Of a stretch of 64,000 bases of DNA, positions 51,026-59,895 are shown piece after piece. The DNA lies in the NCBI RefSeq assembly GCF_900636745.1, contig NZ_LR134310.1:1232501-1296500 (forward strand), in the 5' to 3' direction. Made by a program: the position numbers and the translations under genes. Position 1 is the first letter of the stretch. Each line of letters starts with the position of its first letter. This stretch comes from Actinobacillus equuli. GTDB lineage: Bacteria; Pseudomonadota; Gammaproteobacteria; Enterobacterales; Pasteurellaceae. The notes under the pieces are model-generated. The model was not told the DNA's origin. It searched no databases and saw only the letters and a program-made list of their open reading frames with translations.

Positions 51026-51879
51026 TGGAAACCACCCTCTTTCATTTTTTGTTCAATCCAACGGCGAGCATTAATAATTTCTGCAATTGGCTCTTCCGCT
51101 TTTTCCGTCCACATTTCAATCAAGAACGCACCGCGATAATTTAATTTGGCGAGAATTTCAAAGAAGCCTTTAAAGTCAACACAGCCGTCACCGAACGGCA
51201 CGTCACGGAATTGTCCTTTACACGTTTCGGTCACTTTATACGTGTCTTTTAAATGAATCGCCGAGATTTTATCGATGCCTAAGGCAAATTCCGCTTCAAT
51301 ATCATCATTCCAAGCCGAAACGTTGCCGATATCCGGATAGACGGTAAACCATGGTGATTTGATAATTTCGTCCCATTTTTTCCAACGTTTAATCGAACTC
51401 ATAAACTTGGTATCCATAATCTCGACTGCGAGAGTAACTTGGTTACTTGCCGCCAGCTCGGTTGCCCATTCTAAGCCTTGTTGGAAACGTTCAATCGTGC
51501 CTTCATCTTGTTCTTCGTAATACACGTCGTAACCGGCTAATTGAATGGTACGAATACCTAAATCCACCGCAAGTTGGATTGCTTTTTCCATGATTTCATA
51601 GGCTTTTTGACGTGTAGCTTCGTCACGAGATCCGAACGGAAAACGGCGGTGACCGGATAAACACATTGACGGAATTGTTACACCGGTATTGATGATCGCT
51701 TTCACTAATTCGATACGTTGTTCTTTTGTCCAATCTAAGCGAGCTAAGCGTTCATCCGTTTCATCAACAGACATTTCCACAAAATCAAAACCGCATGCTT
51801 TAGCAATAGAAAGCCTGTCTTGCCAAGAAATATGTTTTGGCAATGCTTTTTCATAGATACCGAGTTTATGTTTTCTCAT
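51019..51879 (-). CDS. ulaE: L-xylulose-5-phosphate 3-epimerase
   Basis: Converts L-xylulose 5-phosphate to L-ribulose 5-phosphate. The 286-residue TIM-barrel protein begins [36 protein letters not shown] and has [10 protein letters not shown]-type metal-site Glu (TLAVEIMDT) and [10 protein letters not shown] chose ATG 51879, seven nt after AGGGG; the ATG two codons upstream is too close to that site. Confidence 0.94.
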   Translation of the reverse strand: MRKHKLGIYEKALPKHISWQDRLSIAKACGFDFVEMSVDETDERLARLDWTKEQRIELVKAIINTGVTIPSMCLSGHRRFPFGSRDEATRQKAYEIMEKAIQLAVDLGIRTIQLAGYDVYYEEQDEGTIERFQQGLEWATELAASNQVTLAVEIMDTKFMSSIKRWKKWDEIIKSPWFTVYPDIGNVSAWNDDIEAEFALGIDKISAIHLKDTYKVTETCKGQFRDVPFGDGCVDFKGFFEILAKLNYRGAFLIEMWTEKAEEPIAEIINARRWIEQKMKEGGFQC

Positions 51880-51929
51880 ATTCATCCCCTGGTTTGAATG
51901 ATGCTTTTGGTAAAAAATCAGGTAAATTT

Positions 51930-51939
51930 AACCGCTTGT
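51930..51939 (-). repeat. Apl-type DNA uptake sequence core (variant)
   Basis: Minus-strand ACAAGCGGTT between ulaR and ulaE, unpaired. Confidence 0.65.
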
Positions 51940-51962
51940 TTTGATGGTTTCTCTAAATGTTA

Positions 51963-52709
51963 CTATGCAAGGATTACTTCCAGTCCTTTATCTCGAATCG
52001 CTTGAATGATTTTCGGGTCAGCTTCTTTGCCGGTGATCAGTAAATCGACCTGACTAATCTCTCTAAACAGCATACCGATTTCCGTGCCGAGTTTGGTGCT
52101 ATCTAGCAATACCACGTATTTATTCGCTTTTGATGACATTTGCGCTTCGGAATTAGCGATAATCATATCGGTTTTAAATAAACCTTCATGGGTAAAGCCT
52201 TTTCCGCTGGTAAACATAATATTTGCCGCATAAGTAAATTCATTTTGTTGATTGAGCGATAGGGTGATTTTTTTATTTTTATTGTATTGTCCGCCCATGA
52301 TCACGATATCTTCGTGTTGGTGCTCGATCAGATAATTCGCAAGCGGTAGAAAATTGGTAATAATTTGCAATTTTTGGCCGCATAAAGCCTGCCCGAGCAA
52401 TTGCATGGTCGAGCCGCATGTAAGAAGAACGCTATCACCTTCTCGGCATAATTTACTGGCTGCTTCGGCAATGCGGCGTTTTTCTTCAAAATTATTAATC
52501 GGTTTGTCTTTTTCTAGCGAGTGATGCGGTGTGATTGCTTCAGCACCGTTACGCACTTTACGTAATTTTTTCTGTTCGCTTAATTTATTAATATCTCGTC
52601 TGGCGGTTGCCGGCGAAATATTTAAAAGATTCATAATTTCCAAGGTAGAAAGCATTTGTCTTGCTTCTAACATGGCTAATAATTTCTTATGTCTAAAACT
52701 TTCATTCAT
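51963..52709 (-). CDS. ulaR: DeoR-family ascorbate regulon repressor
   Basis: Represses the ula genes when L-ascorbate 6-phosphate is absent. The 248-residue protein has an N-terminal helix-turn-helix (STLEIMNLLNISPATARRDINKLSEQKKLRKVRNGAEAI, about 22-60) very like E. coli UlaR, then a sugar-phosphate-sensing domain. ATG 52709 has GGGAAA before it; an upstream start at 52736 is longer than the family. It lies between ulaG and ulaE on the same strand. Confidence 0.92.
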   Translation of the reverse strand: MNESFRHKKLLAMLEARQMLSTLEIMNLLNISPATARRDINKLSEQKKLRKVRNGAEAITPHHSLEKDKPINNFEEKRRIAEAASKLCREGDSVLLTCGSTMQLLGQALCGQKLQIITNFLPLANYLIEHQHEDIVIMGGQYNKNKKITLSLNQQNEFTYAANIMFTSGKGFTHEGLFKTDMIIANSEAQMSSKANKYVVLLDSTKLGTEIGMLFREISQVDLLITGKEADPKIIQAIRDKGLEVILA

Positions 52710-52764
52710 GACTATTTCCCTTTTCATTCTTATCACGTTTTAAATCATGAACAATTACTAAAGA

Positions 52765-52794
52765 AGCCACTCCTAATTAGAATTAAGAGTGGCT
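52765..52794 (-). terminator. Hairpin after ulaG
   Basis: AGCCACTC / GAGTGGCT, 8-9-bp stem, 14-nt loop, between ulaG and ulaR; weak T-tail, so read-through into ulaR is likely. Confidence 0.5.
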
Positions 52795-52803
52795 TTACTT
52801 CAA

Positions 52804-53895
52804 TTAAAGCATAGATTTAAATTGAATATTTGGTTCTTGCTCGAAGCAATCATCAAAGCCACGTGGGTGGTGATACTCAATTAAGTCTTTATCGCGCGGA
52901 TAAACATATTTACCACCAACTTCCCAAATAAATGGATGGAATTTGTATTGTAAGCGATCTTTACGCATACGCCATAAATCAATGATTTCTTGCGTACTTG
53001 CCATAAAGTTTGTCCAAATGTCGTGGTGTACTGGAATAATGACTTTCGCACGTAAACATTCCGCCATGCGGAGTAAGTCGATAGAAGTCATTTTATCTGC
53101 GATACCCACCGGGTTTTCACCATAGTTATTTAACGCTACGTCAATATCGAATTCTTTACCGTGTTTCGCAAATTGGATTGAGTAGTGTGAGTCTGCACCG
53201 TGATAGATATTACCGCCCGGTGTTTTGAAAACGTAGTTTACCGCTTTGCGACCCATTTCTTCGTCAGACGGGCATAAACCTTTTAATTCGCCGCCACGTT
53301 CTTCTGCACCTTCCACCGGTAAGGTCACTAAACAAGTACGGTCGAAAGAATCTAATGCGTGAATTTCTACGTCTTTAATTTTTACGACATCACCCGGTTT
53401 TACTACAATGATACGATCTTCCGGCACGCCCCATTTTTTCCATAATTCACCGCAGTGCCATGGACCAACAAATTTCACATGATTTAACTTAGGATTGTTT
53501 ACGATAGCTGCTGCAACGTTTACATCAATATGGTCGCTGTGATAGTGAGACGCAAGAATAAAATCCACTTCGTTAATTGCAAACGGGTCTAATACCATCG
53601 GTTGCGCACGTAGATTCGGTTGTAATTTACGCACACCCGCCATATTCGCCATTTGATGACCACGCACCATATCTTTTACTTTTTTAGTAGACTTACCACG
53701 ACTACACCATAAGTCCATACAAATGTTTGCACCTGCAGGTGTTTTAATCCACACGCCTACGCAACCTAGCCACCACATTGCGAAGTTACCTTCCGGTACC
53801 ACTTCTTCTTCAATTTCTTCGTTTAGCCAAGTACCCCATTCAGGGAAGGTAGAAAGAATCCAACTTTCACGTGTGATTTCATTAACGTTCGCCAT
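52804..53895 (-). CDS. ulaG: L-ascorbate-6-phosphate lactonase
   Basis: Opens the lactone ring of ascorbate 6-phosphate to 3-keto-L-gulonate 6-phosphate. The 363-residue metallo-beta-lactamase-fold protein has the metal motif [10 protein letters not shown] (about 112-121), and VHHDIWTNF near the C-terminus. Length and sequence resemble E. coli UlaG (354). It is divergent from ulaA; the 480-bp gap holds the CRP site. Confidence 0.96.
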   Translation of the reverse strand: MANVNEITRESWILSTFPEWGTWLNEEIEEEVVPEGNFAMWWLGCVGVWIKTPAGANICMDLWCSRGKSTKKVKDMVRGHQMANMAGVRKLQPNLRAQPMVLDPFAINEVDFILASHYHSDHIDVNVAAAIVNNPKLNHVKFVGPWHCGELWKKWGVPEDRIIVVKPGDVVKIKDVEIHALDSFDRTCLVTLPVEGAEERGGELKGLCPSDEEMGRKAVNYVFKTPGGNIYHGADSHYSIQFAKHGKEFDIDVALNNYGENPVGIADKMTSIDLLRMAECLRAKVIIPVHHDIWTNFMASTQEIIDLWRMRKDRLQYKFHPFIWEVGGKYVYPRDKDLIEYHHPRGFDDCFEQEPNIQFKSML

Positions 53896-54196
53896 AGTAA
53901 ACTCCTAGTTTGTGTAATAAGGAAAAGATGAAAGATTTAATCAAGTGCAATCATAAATAATCATATTTTTTTGTAAAACGCTTTTTGTTAAAAATGTGAT
54001 CTACCTCTAATTTTTTCGTCGATTCTGCATAGATAGGAATTGTTCTTATTTTTCTTGTGTTTTCTGTAAAATTTAACAAACGGTTGCTTTCTAATAAAAT
54101 CAATGAGTTATTTATTTTTGTGGTGGAAGGGGAGGAAAATGGATTATACATATTTTTAACAAATGAACACGAAAATCACGAAAATGAAAAATAAAA

Positions 54197-54212
54197 TGTG
54201 ATCTTGCTCACA
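54197..54212. promoter_or_regulatory. CRP site in the ulaG-ulaA divergent region
   Basis: TGTGATCTTGCTCACA: both half-sites (TGTGA, TCACA) perfect, N6 spacing. It is 164 bp before ulaA and 302 bp before ulaG. A weaker copy (TGTGATCTACCTCTAA) is at 53995-54010. Confidence 0.88.
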
Positions 54213-54266
54213 AATAATCAAAAATAATCTTTTTTGAGGTGCAATAACTGTTTATCATTTGTTCTG

Positions 54267-54284
54267 TAGGTATAAATATGCCTA
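54267..54284. promoter_or_regulatory. Imperfect palindrome, possible UlaR operator or promoter
   Basis: TAGGTATAAATATGCCTA has 14 of 18 bases in strict dyad symmetry plus a G/T pair. It lies between the CRP site and ulaA. It could be the UlaR site, or simply contain the -10. The rest of 53896-54375 shows no gene I trust. Confidence 0.35.
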
Positions 54285-54375
54285 TATATTTTAATCTTTA
54301 ACTTAACCAATCTAAAAATAACGAGATCTTCCAAATCTCATCATTCTTACTCAACATATAAAAGAGAGGCTCACT

Positions 54376-56187
54376 ATGGATACAGTAATGAGTATCTTTA
54401 TGGCAATCAATGACCAGATTCTTTCGAAAGCGCCGTTGTTACTCGGTCTTGTCGCGTGTATCGGTTACATTTTCCTAAAAAAAGATTCAACTACCATTCT
54501 TAAAGGTACCATTAAAACGATCGTCGGTTTTATGTTGGTACAAGTCGGTTCAGGTACGCTTGTACAAAACTTTAAACCGGTTATTGAAGGCTTATCTAAA
54601 TATCACAACCTAAAAGGTGCGGTGATTGACCCATATACAAGTTGGCAAGCCACAATGAGTACTATGGGGGATGCTTATGCGTATGTGGGCTATGCGGTAA
54701 TTTTAGCCTTATTCCTTAATATCCTACTTGTATTATTCAGACACTTTACCGGTATTCGTACCATTATGCTTACCGGTCATATTATGTTCCAACAAGCAGG
54801 CTTAGTTGCAGTAGTGTTCTGGGTACTCGGCTCAAAACCGTGGGAAGTGGTTGTATATACCGCAATCATTATGGCGCTCTATTGGGGTATCTTCTCTAAT
54901 ATGATGTACCAAGCAACCCAACAAATTACCGGTGGTGCGGGTTTCTCTATCGGTCACCAACAACAATTTGCGTCTTGGTTAGCGGCAAAAGTTGCACCGA
55001 AATTAGGTAAAAAAGAAGAAACGGTTGATAAACTCAACTTACCTAAATGGTTACATATTTTCCATGATAGTATCTCTGCAACAGCAATCGTGATGACGGT
55101 GTTCTTCGGTATTATCCTGATGTCATTCGGTTTAGATAACCTACAACAAATGGCAGGTAAAACGCACTGGACAATTTACATCTTTGAAACCGGCTTAAAA
55201 TTTGCGGTGGCAATCCAAGTTATCGTGCTTGGTGTGCGTATGTTCGTAGCGGAATTATCTGAATCATTCAAAGGGATTTCTGAACGTTTAATTCCAAATG
55301 CAGTATTAGCGATTGACTGTGCGGCAACTTATGCATTCTCGCCAAATGCGGTGGTATTCGGTTTCATGTGGGGTGCTATCGGTCAGTTTGTTGCGGTGGG
55401 CGGATTAATTGCTTATCAACAATTCGGTGGTGGTGACGCTTCAGCTGCGGTATTAATTATTCCGGGCTTTATCCCGATGTTCTTCTCTAATGCGACAATC
55501 GGTGTATTCGCAAACCATTTCGGTGGTTGGAAAGCGGTGATGAAAATCTGTTTCGTGATGGGTATTATTGAAGTACTCGGTTCTGCATGGGTAGTAAGTT
55601 TAATTACCAGCACAGAAGGTGGTGCAGGCTTTAACGGCTGGATGGGTATGGCGGACTGGGCGTTATTATTCCCACCGATTATCCAGGGTATGTTCTTTAG
55701 CCCGACCGGTGCAACTTTCGTATGTATCGTGTTAGCGCTTGTATATATGGCATTTGCGGGCAAACAATTACGTGCTGACGAAGCAAGAGCGAAAGCAGAA
55801 GGCAAAACCGTAGACCAATTATACGGTTTCGGTGAACCGGCGGAACAAGAAGCTGAACCGGCTCAGACTATGGAAAGCAATGTAGAAGGTGATGCAAAAG
55901 CGGTGCGTATCTTAGCGGTATGTGGTTCAGGTCAAGGTTCATCAATGATGATGAAAATGAAAATTAAACAATACCTTGATAAACGCGGTATTCCAAATGT
56001 GATGGATTCATGTGCGGTAACCGACCATAAAGGTAAAGTCGGTTCGGTAGATATCATCGTATGTTCTAAACACTTACAAAATGAGATTGTGGCCAATGAT
56101 CATATCTCGGTATTAGGCGTACAAAATATGTTAAATCCGAATACCTTTGGTGAAGAGTTATTGGCTCTTATCAAAAAATATCAATAA
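54376..56187 (+). CDS. ulaA: Ascorbate PTS permease, fused UlaA (IIC) and UlaB (IIB)
   Basis: Imports and phosphorylates L-ascorbate. Residues 1-about 465 are the UlaA membrane part with some eleven hydrophobic segments; then a Glu/Ala-rich linker (about 468-508) and a soluble IIB domain (509-603) with the phospho-accepting Cys516 in [14 protein letters not shown]. In E. coli these are two proteins (465 and 101 residues). The single unbroken frame of 603 residues shows a true fusion. Followed 74 bp later by ulaC. Confidence 0.95.
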   Translation: MDTVMSIFMAINDQILSKAPLLLGLVACIGYIFLKKDSTTILKGTIKTIVGFMLVQVGSGTLVQNFKPVIEGLSKYHNLKGAVIDPYTSWQATMSTMGDAYAYVGYAVILALFLNILLVLFRHFTGIRTIMLTGHIMFQQAGLVAVVFWVLGSKPWEVVVYTAIIMALYWGIFSNMMYQATQQITGGAGFSIGHQQQFASWLAAKVAPKLGKKEETVDKLNLPKWLHIFHDSISATAIVMTVFFGIILMSFGLDNLQQMAGKTHWTIYIFETGLKFAVAIQVIVLGVRMFVAELSESFKGISERLIPNAVLAIDCAATYAFSPNAVVFGFMWGAIGQFVAVGGLIAYQQFGGGDASAAVLIIPGFIPMFFSNATIGVFANHFGGWKAVMKICFVMGIIEVLGSAWVVSLITSTEGGAGFNGWMGMADWALLFPPIIQGMFFSPTGATFVCIVLALVYMAFAGKQLRADEARAKAEGKTVDQLYGFGEPAEQEAEPAQTMESNVEGDAKAVRILAVCGSGQGSSMMMKMKIKQYLDKRGIPNVMDSCAVTDHKGKVGSVDIIVCSKHLQNEIVANDHISVLGVQNMLNPNTFGEELLALIKKYQ

Positions 56188-56194
56188 CCCTCAA

Positions 56195-56221
56195 GGCCAC
56201 CTTCCAAGAAGGGAGGTGGTC
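56195..56221 (+). other. Intercistronic hairpin ulaAB-ulaC
   Basis: GGCCACCTTCC pairs with GGGAGGTGGTC (11 pairs, two G/T), loop 5 nt, no T-run. An alternative stem GAGGTG / CACCTC (56213-56226) uses the same right arm, so the two are mutually exclusive. Confidence 0.55.
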
Positions 56222-56261
56222 ACCTCGATTTAAACCTATCCAACTTAAAGGAAGTAAAGCT

Positions 56262-56729
56262 ATGTTAAAAGAATCGCTTATCGAAAATAACTCAATCCTT
56301 TTAAATCAAAGTGCGGCAGATTGGAAAGCAGCGATTAAATTAGGCACAGATGTTTTAGAAAAATCAGGTGCGATTGAACCTCGTTATTACACCAGTATTA
56401 TTGAAAATATTGAAAAAATGGGGCCTTACATCATTCTTGCACCGGGTCTTGCGATGCCGCATTCTCGCCCGGAAGAAGGTGTTATTAAAACCTCGTTCGC
56501 CTTAGTGACCTTAAAAGAGCCGGTTTATTTTGATGGCGAAGATGAGCCTGTTTCGGTATTTGTCACCTTAGCCGGTAGTGATTCGGATAAACATATGGAA
56601 GGTTTAATGGAAATTACCCAAGTATTGGATGATCCGGAAAGTGATACGGGAGTCGATTTAGCCAAAATCTTACGCTGCCAAACTAAAGAAGATGTTTATG
56701 CGGTGATTGATCAAGCGTTGGCTGGCTAG
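56262..56729 (+). CDS. ulaC: Ascorbate PTS IIA component
   Basis: Cytoplasmic phosphocarrier passing phosphate from HPr to the IIB domain of the upstream fusion. The 155-residue protein has the phospho-His67 in APGLAMPHSRPEEGV (His68 in E. coli). AAGGAAG precedes the ATG. Confidence 0.95.
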   Translation: MLKESLIENNSILLNQSAADWKAAIKLGTDVLEKSGAIEPRYYTSIIENIEKMGPYIILAPGLAMPHSRPEEGVIKTSFALVTLKEPVYFDGEDEPVSVFVTLAGSDSDKHMEGLMEITQVLDDPESDTGVDLAKILRCQTKEDVYAVIDQALAG

Positions 56730-56766
56730 AAATTTCCTCTCTCTGCTTGTTTCGCTCAACGCTTTA

Positions 56767-56776
56767 ACAAGCGGTC
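56767..56776 (+). repeat. Apl-type DNA uptake sequence core
   Basis: ACAAGCGGTC in the ulaC-ulaD gap, right next to a G/C-rich hairpin. Confidence 0.75.
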
Positions 56777-56777
56777 T

Positions 56778-56797
56778 CTCTCCCGCCAGCGGGAGAG
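56778..56797 (+). other. Intercistronic hairpin ulaC-ulaD
   Basis: CTCTCCCGC / GCGGGAGAG, perfect 9-bp stem with a 2-nt loop (in practice 8 bp and 4 nt); no T-run, so more likely an mRNA-stability element than a terminator. Confidence 0.6.
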
Positions 56798-56839
56798 TGG
56801 AATAAAGTACCATTTAAAAATTCGTAAAAGGAACAAAAT

Positions 56840-57520
56840 ATGTCAAAACCATTACTTCAAATTGCATTAGATTCATTAAGTTTAGAAAAAGCGGTTGCAG
56901 ATGCAAAACAAGCGGAAAGTGTAGTAGAAATTATTGAGTGCGGTACGATTCTTGCCTGTGCAGAAGGGATGAAAGCGGTTTCAACTTTACGTGCGTTACA
57001 CCCGAACCATATTATCGTATGTGACTTAAAAACCACGGACGGTGGGGCGATTTTAGCGAAAATGGCATTTGAAGCGGGCGCAGACTGGTTAACGGTTTCA
57101 GCAGCAGCACATCCGGCAACTAAAGCGGCGTGTAAGAAAGTAGCGGATGATTTCAATGCGGCACATCCGGAATTAAAAGTGAAGAAAGAAATCCAAATCG
57201 AAATTTACGGCAACTGGACAGTAGAAAAAGATGCGAAAGAATGGGTTGAATTAGGCGTAAAACAAGCGATTTACCACCGTTCTCGCGATGCGGAATTAGC
57301 AGGTAAGGGTTGGACGGCGGAAGACGTTGAGCTGATGAAACAACTTTCTGCACTCGGCTTAGAATTATCGATTACCGGTGGTATCGTACCGGAAGAAATT
57401 CATTTATTTAAAGAAATTAAAAATGCGAAGGCCTTTATTGCCGGTCGCGCTTTAGTCGGTGAAAAAGGAAAACAAACCGCCGAAGCGATTCGTGCTGAAA
57501 TTGATAAATATTGGGCGTAA
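56840..57520 (+). CDS. ulaD: 3-keto-L-gulonate-6-phosphate decarboxylase
   Basis: Yields L-xylulose 5-phosphate. The 226-residue TIM-barrel protein of the OMP-decarboxylase suprafamily has the catalytic HIIVCDLKTTDGG (Asp and Lys) and the phosphate-binding SITGGIVPEE. It is the last gene of the ulaAB-C-D transcript; UlaE and UlaF, encoded on the other strand, complete the pathway. Confidence 0.95.
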   Translation: MSKPLLQIALDSLSLEKAVADAKQAESVVEIIECGTILACAEGMKAVSTLRALHPNHIIVCDLKTTDGGAILAKMAFEAGADWLTVSAAAHPATKAACKKVADDFNAAHPELKVKKEIQIEIYGNWTVEKDAKEWVELGVKQAIYHRSRDAELAGKGWTAEDVELMKQLSALGLELSITGGIVPEEIHLFKEIKNAKAFIAGRALVGEKGKQTAEAIRAEIDKYWA

Positions 57521-57543
57521 TATTTAGTGTTGCGTTAAAGCAT

Positions 57544-57553
57544 ACAAGCGGTC
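57544..57553 (+). repeat. Apl-type DNA uptake sequence core
   Basis: ACAAGCGGTC after ulaD, before the terminator. Confidence 0.75.
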
Positions 57554-57598
57554 GATTTGTGGAAATTTTTTGCTATGAATAACGCTTGTTCAAAGATT

Positions 57599-57630
57599 AA
57601 AACCCTCGTGCATCTATTCACGAGGGTTTT
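57599..57630. terminator. Bidirectional terminator between ulaD and mesD
   Basis: AAAACCCTCGTG / CACGAGGGTTTT, perfect 12-bp stem, 8-nt loop, with T on the plus side and TTTTAATC on the minus side. Serves both convergent transcripts. Confidence 0.9.
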
Positions 57631-57640
57631 TATTTATATC

Positions 57641-58675
57641 TTATTTTGCAGCCAGAATTTCTTGACGAACAATCTCGGCCCCCGCGCTTAAGGCTTGCAA
57701 TTTGCCACGGGCAACTTGGCGAGATAACGGTGTCATACCGCAGTTGGTACTAGGGTACAGTTTATCGGCATCAACGAACTGCAAGGCTTTTCTTAAAGTA
57801 TCCGCCACTTGTTCTGGCGTTTCAATCTCGTTAGTAGCGACATCAATTGCGCCTACCATCACTTTTTTACCACGTACCAACTCGATTAAATCCATCGGTA
57901 CACGAGAGTTCTGGCACTCTAAAGAAATAATATCGATGTTTGATTTTTGTAGTTTAGGGAAGCTTTCTTCATATTGACGCCATTCCGAACCTAATGTTTT
58001 TTTCCAATCGGTATTGGCTTTAATACCATAACCATAGCAAATGTGTACCGCTGTTTCGCATTTTAAGCCTTCGATGGCACGCTCTAACGCCGCAACGCCC
58101 CAATCGTTTACTTCATCAAAAAATACATTAAATGCCGGTTCATCAAACTGAATAATATCTACACCGGCTGCTTCTAATTCTTTTGCTTCTTGATTAAGAA
58201 TAGTGGCAAATTCCCATGCTAATTTCTCACGGCTCTTGTAATGTCCATCATATAGCGTATCGATCATCGTCATTGGACCCGGTAATGCCCATTTAATAGG
58301 GCGGTCGGTATGAGCGCGTAAAAATTTAGCATCTTCAACAAAAACCGGTTTGGGACGATGCACTGCACCGACTACGCTTGGTACGCTGGCATCATAGCGG
58401 TTACGGATTCGTACAATTTCACGTTTGGTAAAATCCACACCCTCTAAATGTTCAATAAAAGTCGTCACAAAATGTTGGCGAGTTTGTTCACCATCACTCA
58501 CAATATCAATGCCCGCTTGAATTTGTTCCTGTAATGAGATAAGTAACGCATCACGTTTTGCTTGCAGTAAATCATTGCCGGTTAATTTCCATTCTGACCA
58601 TAATTTTTCTGGTTCGGCGATCCAAGAAGGTTTCGGTAAGCTGCCAGCGGTTGAGGTTGGTAATAATGTTTTCAT
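57641..58675 (-). CDS. mesD: Core methionine synthase MesD (MetE C-terminal-type)
   Basis: Predicted to methylate homocysteine to methionine. At 344 residues it is only the catalytic MetE barrel, without the N-terminal folate-binding half. The zinc site is complete: His211-x-Cys213 (VHICYGYG), Glu253 (ISLEC) and Cys312 (STNCGMTPLS). In Acinetobacter the MesD family needs a DUF1852 partner (MesX) and oxygen but no methyl-folate or cobalamin; such a partner is encoded 18 bp upstream here. Assignment to MesD rather than another short MetE relative rests on that pairing. Confidence 0.88.
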   Translation of the reverse strand: MKTLLPTSTAGSLPKPSWIAEPEKLWSEWKLTGNDLLQAKRDALLISLQEQIQAGIDIVSDGEQTRQHFVTTFIEHLEGVDFTKREIVRIRNRYDASVPSVVGAVHRPKPVFVEDAKFLRAHTDRPIKWALPGPMTMIDTLYDGHYKSREKLAWEFATILNQEAKELEAAGVDIIQFDEPAFNVFFDEVNDWGVAALERAIEGLKCETAVHICYGYGIKANTDWKKTLGSEWRQYEESFPKLQKSNIDIISLECQNSRVPMDLIELVRGKKVMVGAIDVATNEIETPEQVADTLRKALQFVDADKLYPSTNCGMTPLSRQVARGKLQALSAGAEIVRQEILAAK

Positions 58676-58693
58676 AAAATTCTCTTTAACTCA

Positions 58694-59668
58694 TTAAATT
58701 ACTTCTGTTTTTGCCCAATTAGCCAGTAATTCACGATACGGTTTGATAAAGCATTCATTGGTAAATTCGCCTTGTTTAATCGCTAATTGCGTACGTTCTT
58801 CACGGTCATATTCAATGGTGGTCAATGAATAATCTTGGTAAGTTAAACTTGGTTGATATACTTGTCCTGCAACCGAGTTAGCATTGTAAATTTCTGGACG
58901 ATAGATTTTTTGGAAGGTTTCCATTGTGCTGATCAAGCCGATTAACTCTAAATTAGAGTAATCGTTCAACAAATCGCCGGTAAAATAAAATGCATACGGG
59001 GCAACCGATTTGGGTGGCATAAAGTAGCGAACTTTCATTCCCATTTTCGCAAAGTAATCATCTGTTAATGAATAAGCATTTTGAGTATATTCCGTACCTA
59101 AAATAGGGTGGTGGTTAGTAGTTTGCGTATAAGTACGGGTACTCGCCACGCTTAAGCAGAATACAGGCGCTTTAGCCGAAATTTGTTGATAAGCTTTTGA
59201 ATCGACTAATAATTTGAACAATTTACCGTGCAACTCACCATAATTAGCGGGCGCACTAAATTTTTCTTGGTTTTTATTATGGTTGATCAACCAGACACTA
59301 AAATCATAATCGCGTACATAAGATGAGAAACTATTGCCAACAATGCCATCAATACGTTGATTTGTGTGCTTATCCACAATGTAGGTTTTTAGCATTTCAA
59401 TCGCAGGGAAATGTTCCTCTTGCCCTTCAATCACAATATCCGCAGACACAATTTCAACCTCAACCGCATAACGATCATTTTTCGGATTATCCCAATGAGC
59501 GAAATCATTAAAACGGTTATTAATCATACGTAAGGTATTGTGTAAATTTTTCTTACGATCTTCTCCTCGAGCGAGGTTGGCAAAATTTGTGGTTAAACGT
59601 GTGCTTTGAGCGGGGGCATAGTCTTCATCAAATCTCAGTGTTTTAATAGTGTAGTGAAATGGACTCAT
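58694..59668 (-). CDS. mesX: MesX (DUF1852), partner of MesD
   Basis: A 324-residue DUF1852 protein (start MSPFHYTIKTLRFDEDY; mid-region VCLSVASTRTYTQTTNHHPILGTEYTQNAY with a conserved-looking His pair). Its biochemical role is not settled; genetics in other bacteria show it is required for MesD. ATG 59668 has AGAGG before it; a frame from 59791 adds 41 residues of low-complexity intergenic sequence. It heads the mesX-mesD operon; two MetR-type boxes lie upstream. Confidence 0.88.
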   Translation of the reverse strand: MSPFHYTIKTLRFDEDYAPAQSTRLTTNFANLARGEDRKKNLHNTLRMINNRFNDFAHWDNPKNDRYAVEVEIVSADIVIEGQEEHFPAIEMLKTYIVDKHTNQRIDGIVGNSFSSYVRDYDFSVWLINHNKNQEKFSAPANYGELHGKLFKLLVDSKAYQQISAKAPVFCLSVASTRTYTQTTNHHPILGTEYTQNAYSLTDDYFAKMGMKVRYFMPPKSVAPYAFYFTGDLLNDYSNLELIGLISTMETFQKIYRPEIYNANSVAGQVYQPSLTYQDYSLTTIEYDREERTQLAIKQGEFTNECFIKPYRELLANWAKTEVI

Positions 59669-59739
59669 TATTACCTCTGTATTAAGCTTCATTGCTAATC
59701 GATAGAGGTAATCTATCTCATATTTGTTATGAATTAAAA

Positions 59740-59752
59740 TGAAACATTTTCT
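59740..59752. promoter_or_regulatory. MetR-type box 1 (imperfect)
   Basis: TGAA-ACATT-TTCT matches TGAA-N5-TTCA at 7 of 8 bases, 72 bp upstream of mesX. Its centre is 22 bp (two helical turns) from box 2. Confidence 0.6.
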
Positions 59753-59761
59753 TAACAAATA

Positions 59762-59774
59762 TGAAATATATTCA
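59762..59774. promoter_or_regulatory. MetR-type box 2 (perfect)
   Basis: TGAA-ATATA-TTCA is a perfect MetR recognition sequence, 94 bp upstream of mesX and 122 bp from the divergent outer-membrane gene. Confidence 0.68.
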
Positions 59775-59895
59775 TAAATTATAAGCTTCATGAGTTAAGT
59801 GGATAATCGGCTATAATTAAAACAAAATGTATTTTTTGAATCACTTACTCATTTGGATTATGATACGACCAAATTCCTTGATGAAGGTGGCTAAT

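Noticed and set aside
53951-54151. 66-codon frame on the minus strand in the ula divergent region
   Set aside because: Low-complexity A/T-rich sequence across the regulatory region, no ribosome site, no recognisable motif.
55416-55805. 129-codon frame antisense to ulaA
   Set aside because: Shadow of the ulaA coding sequence.
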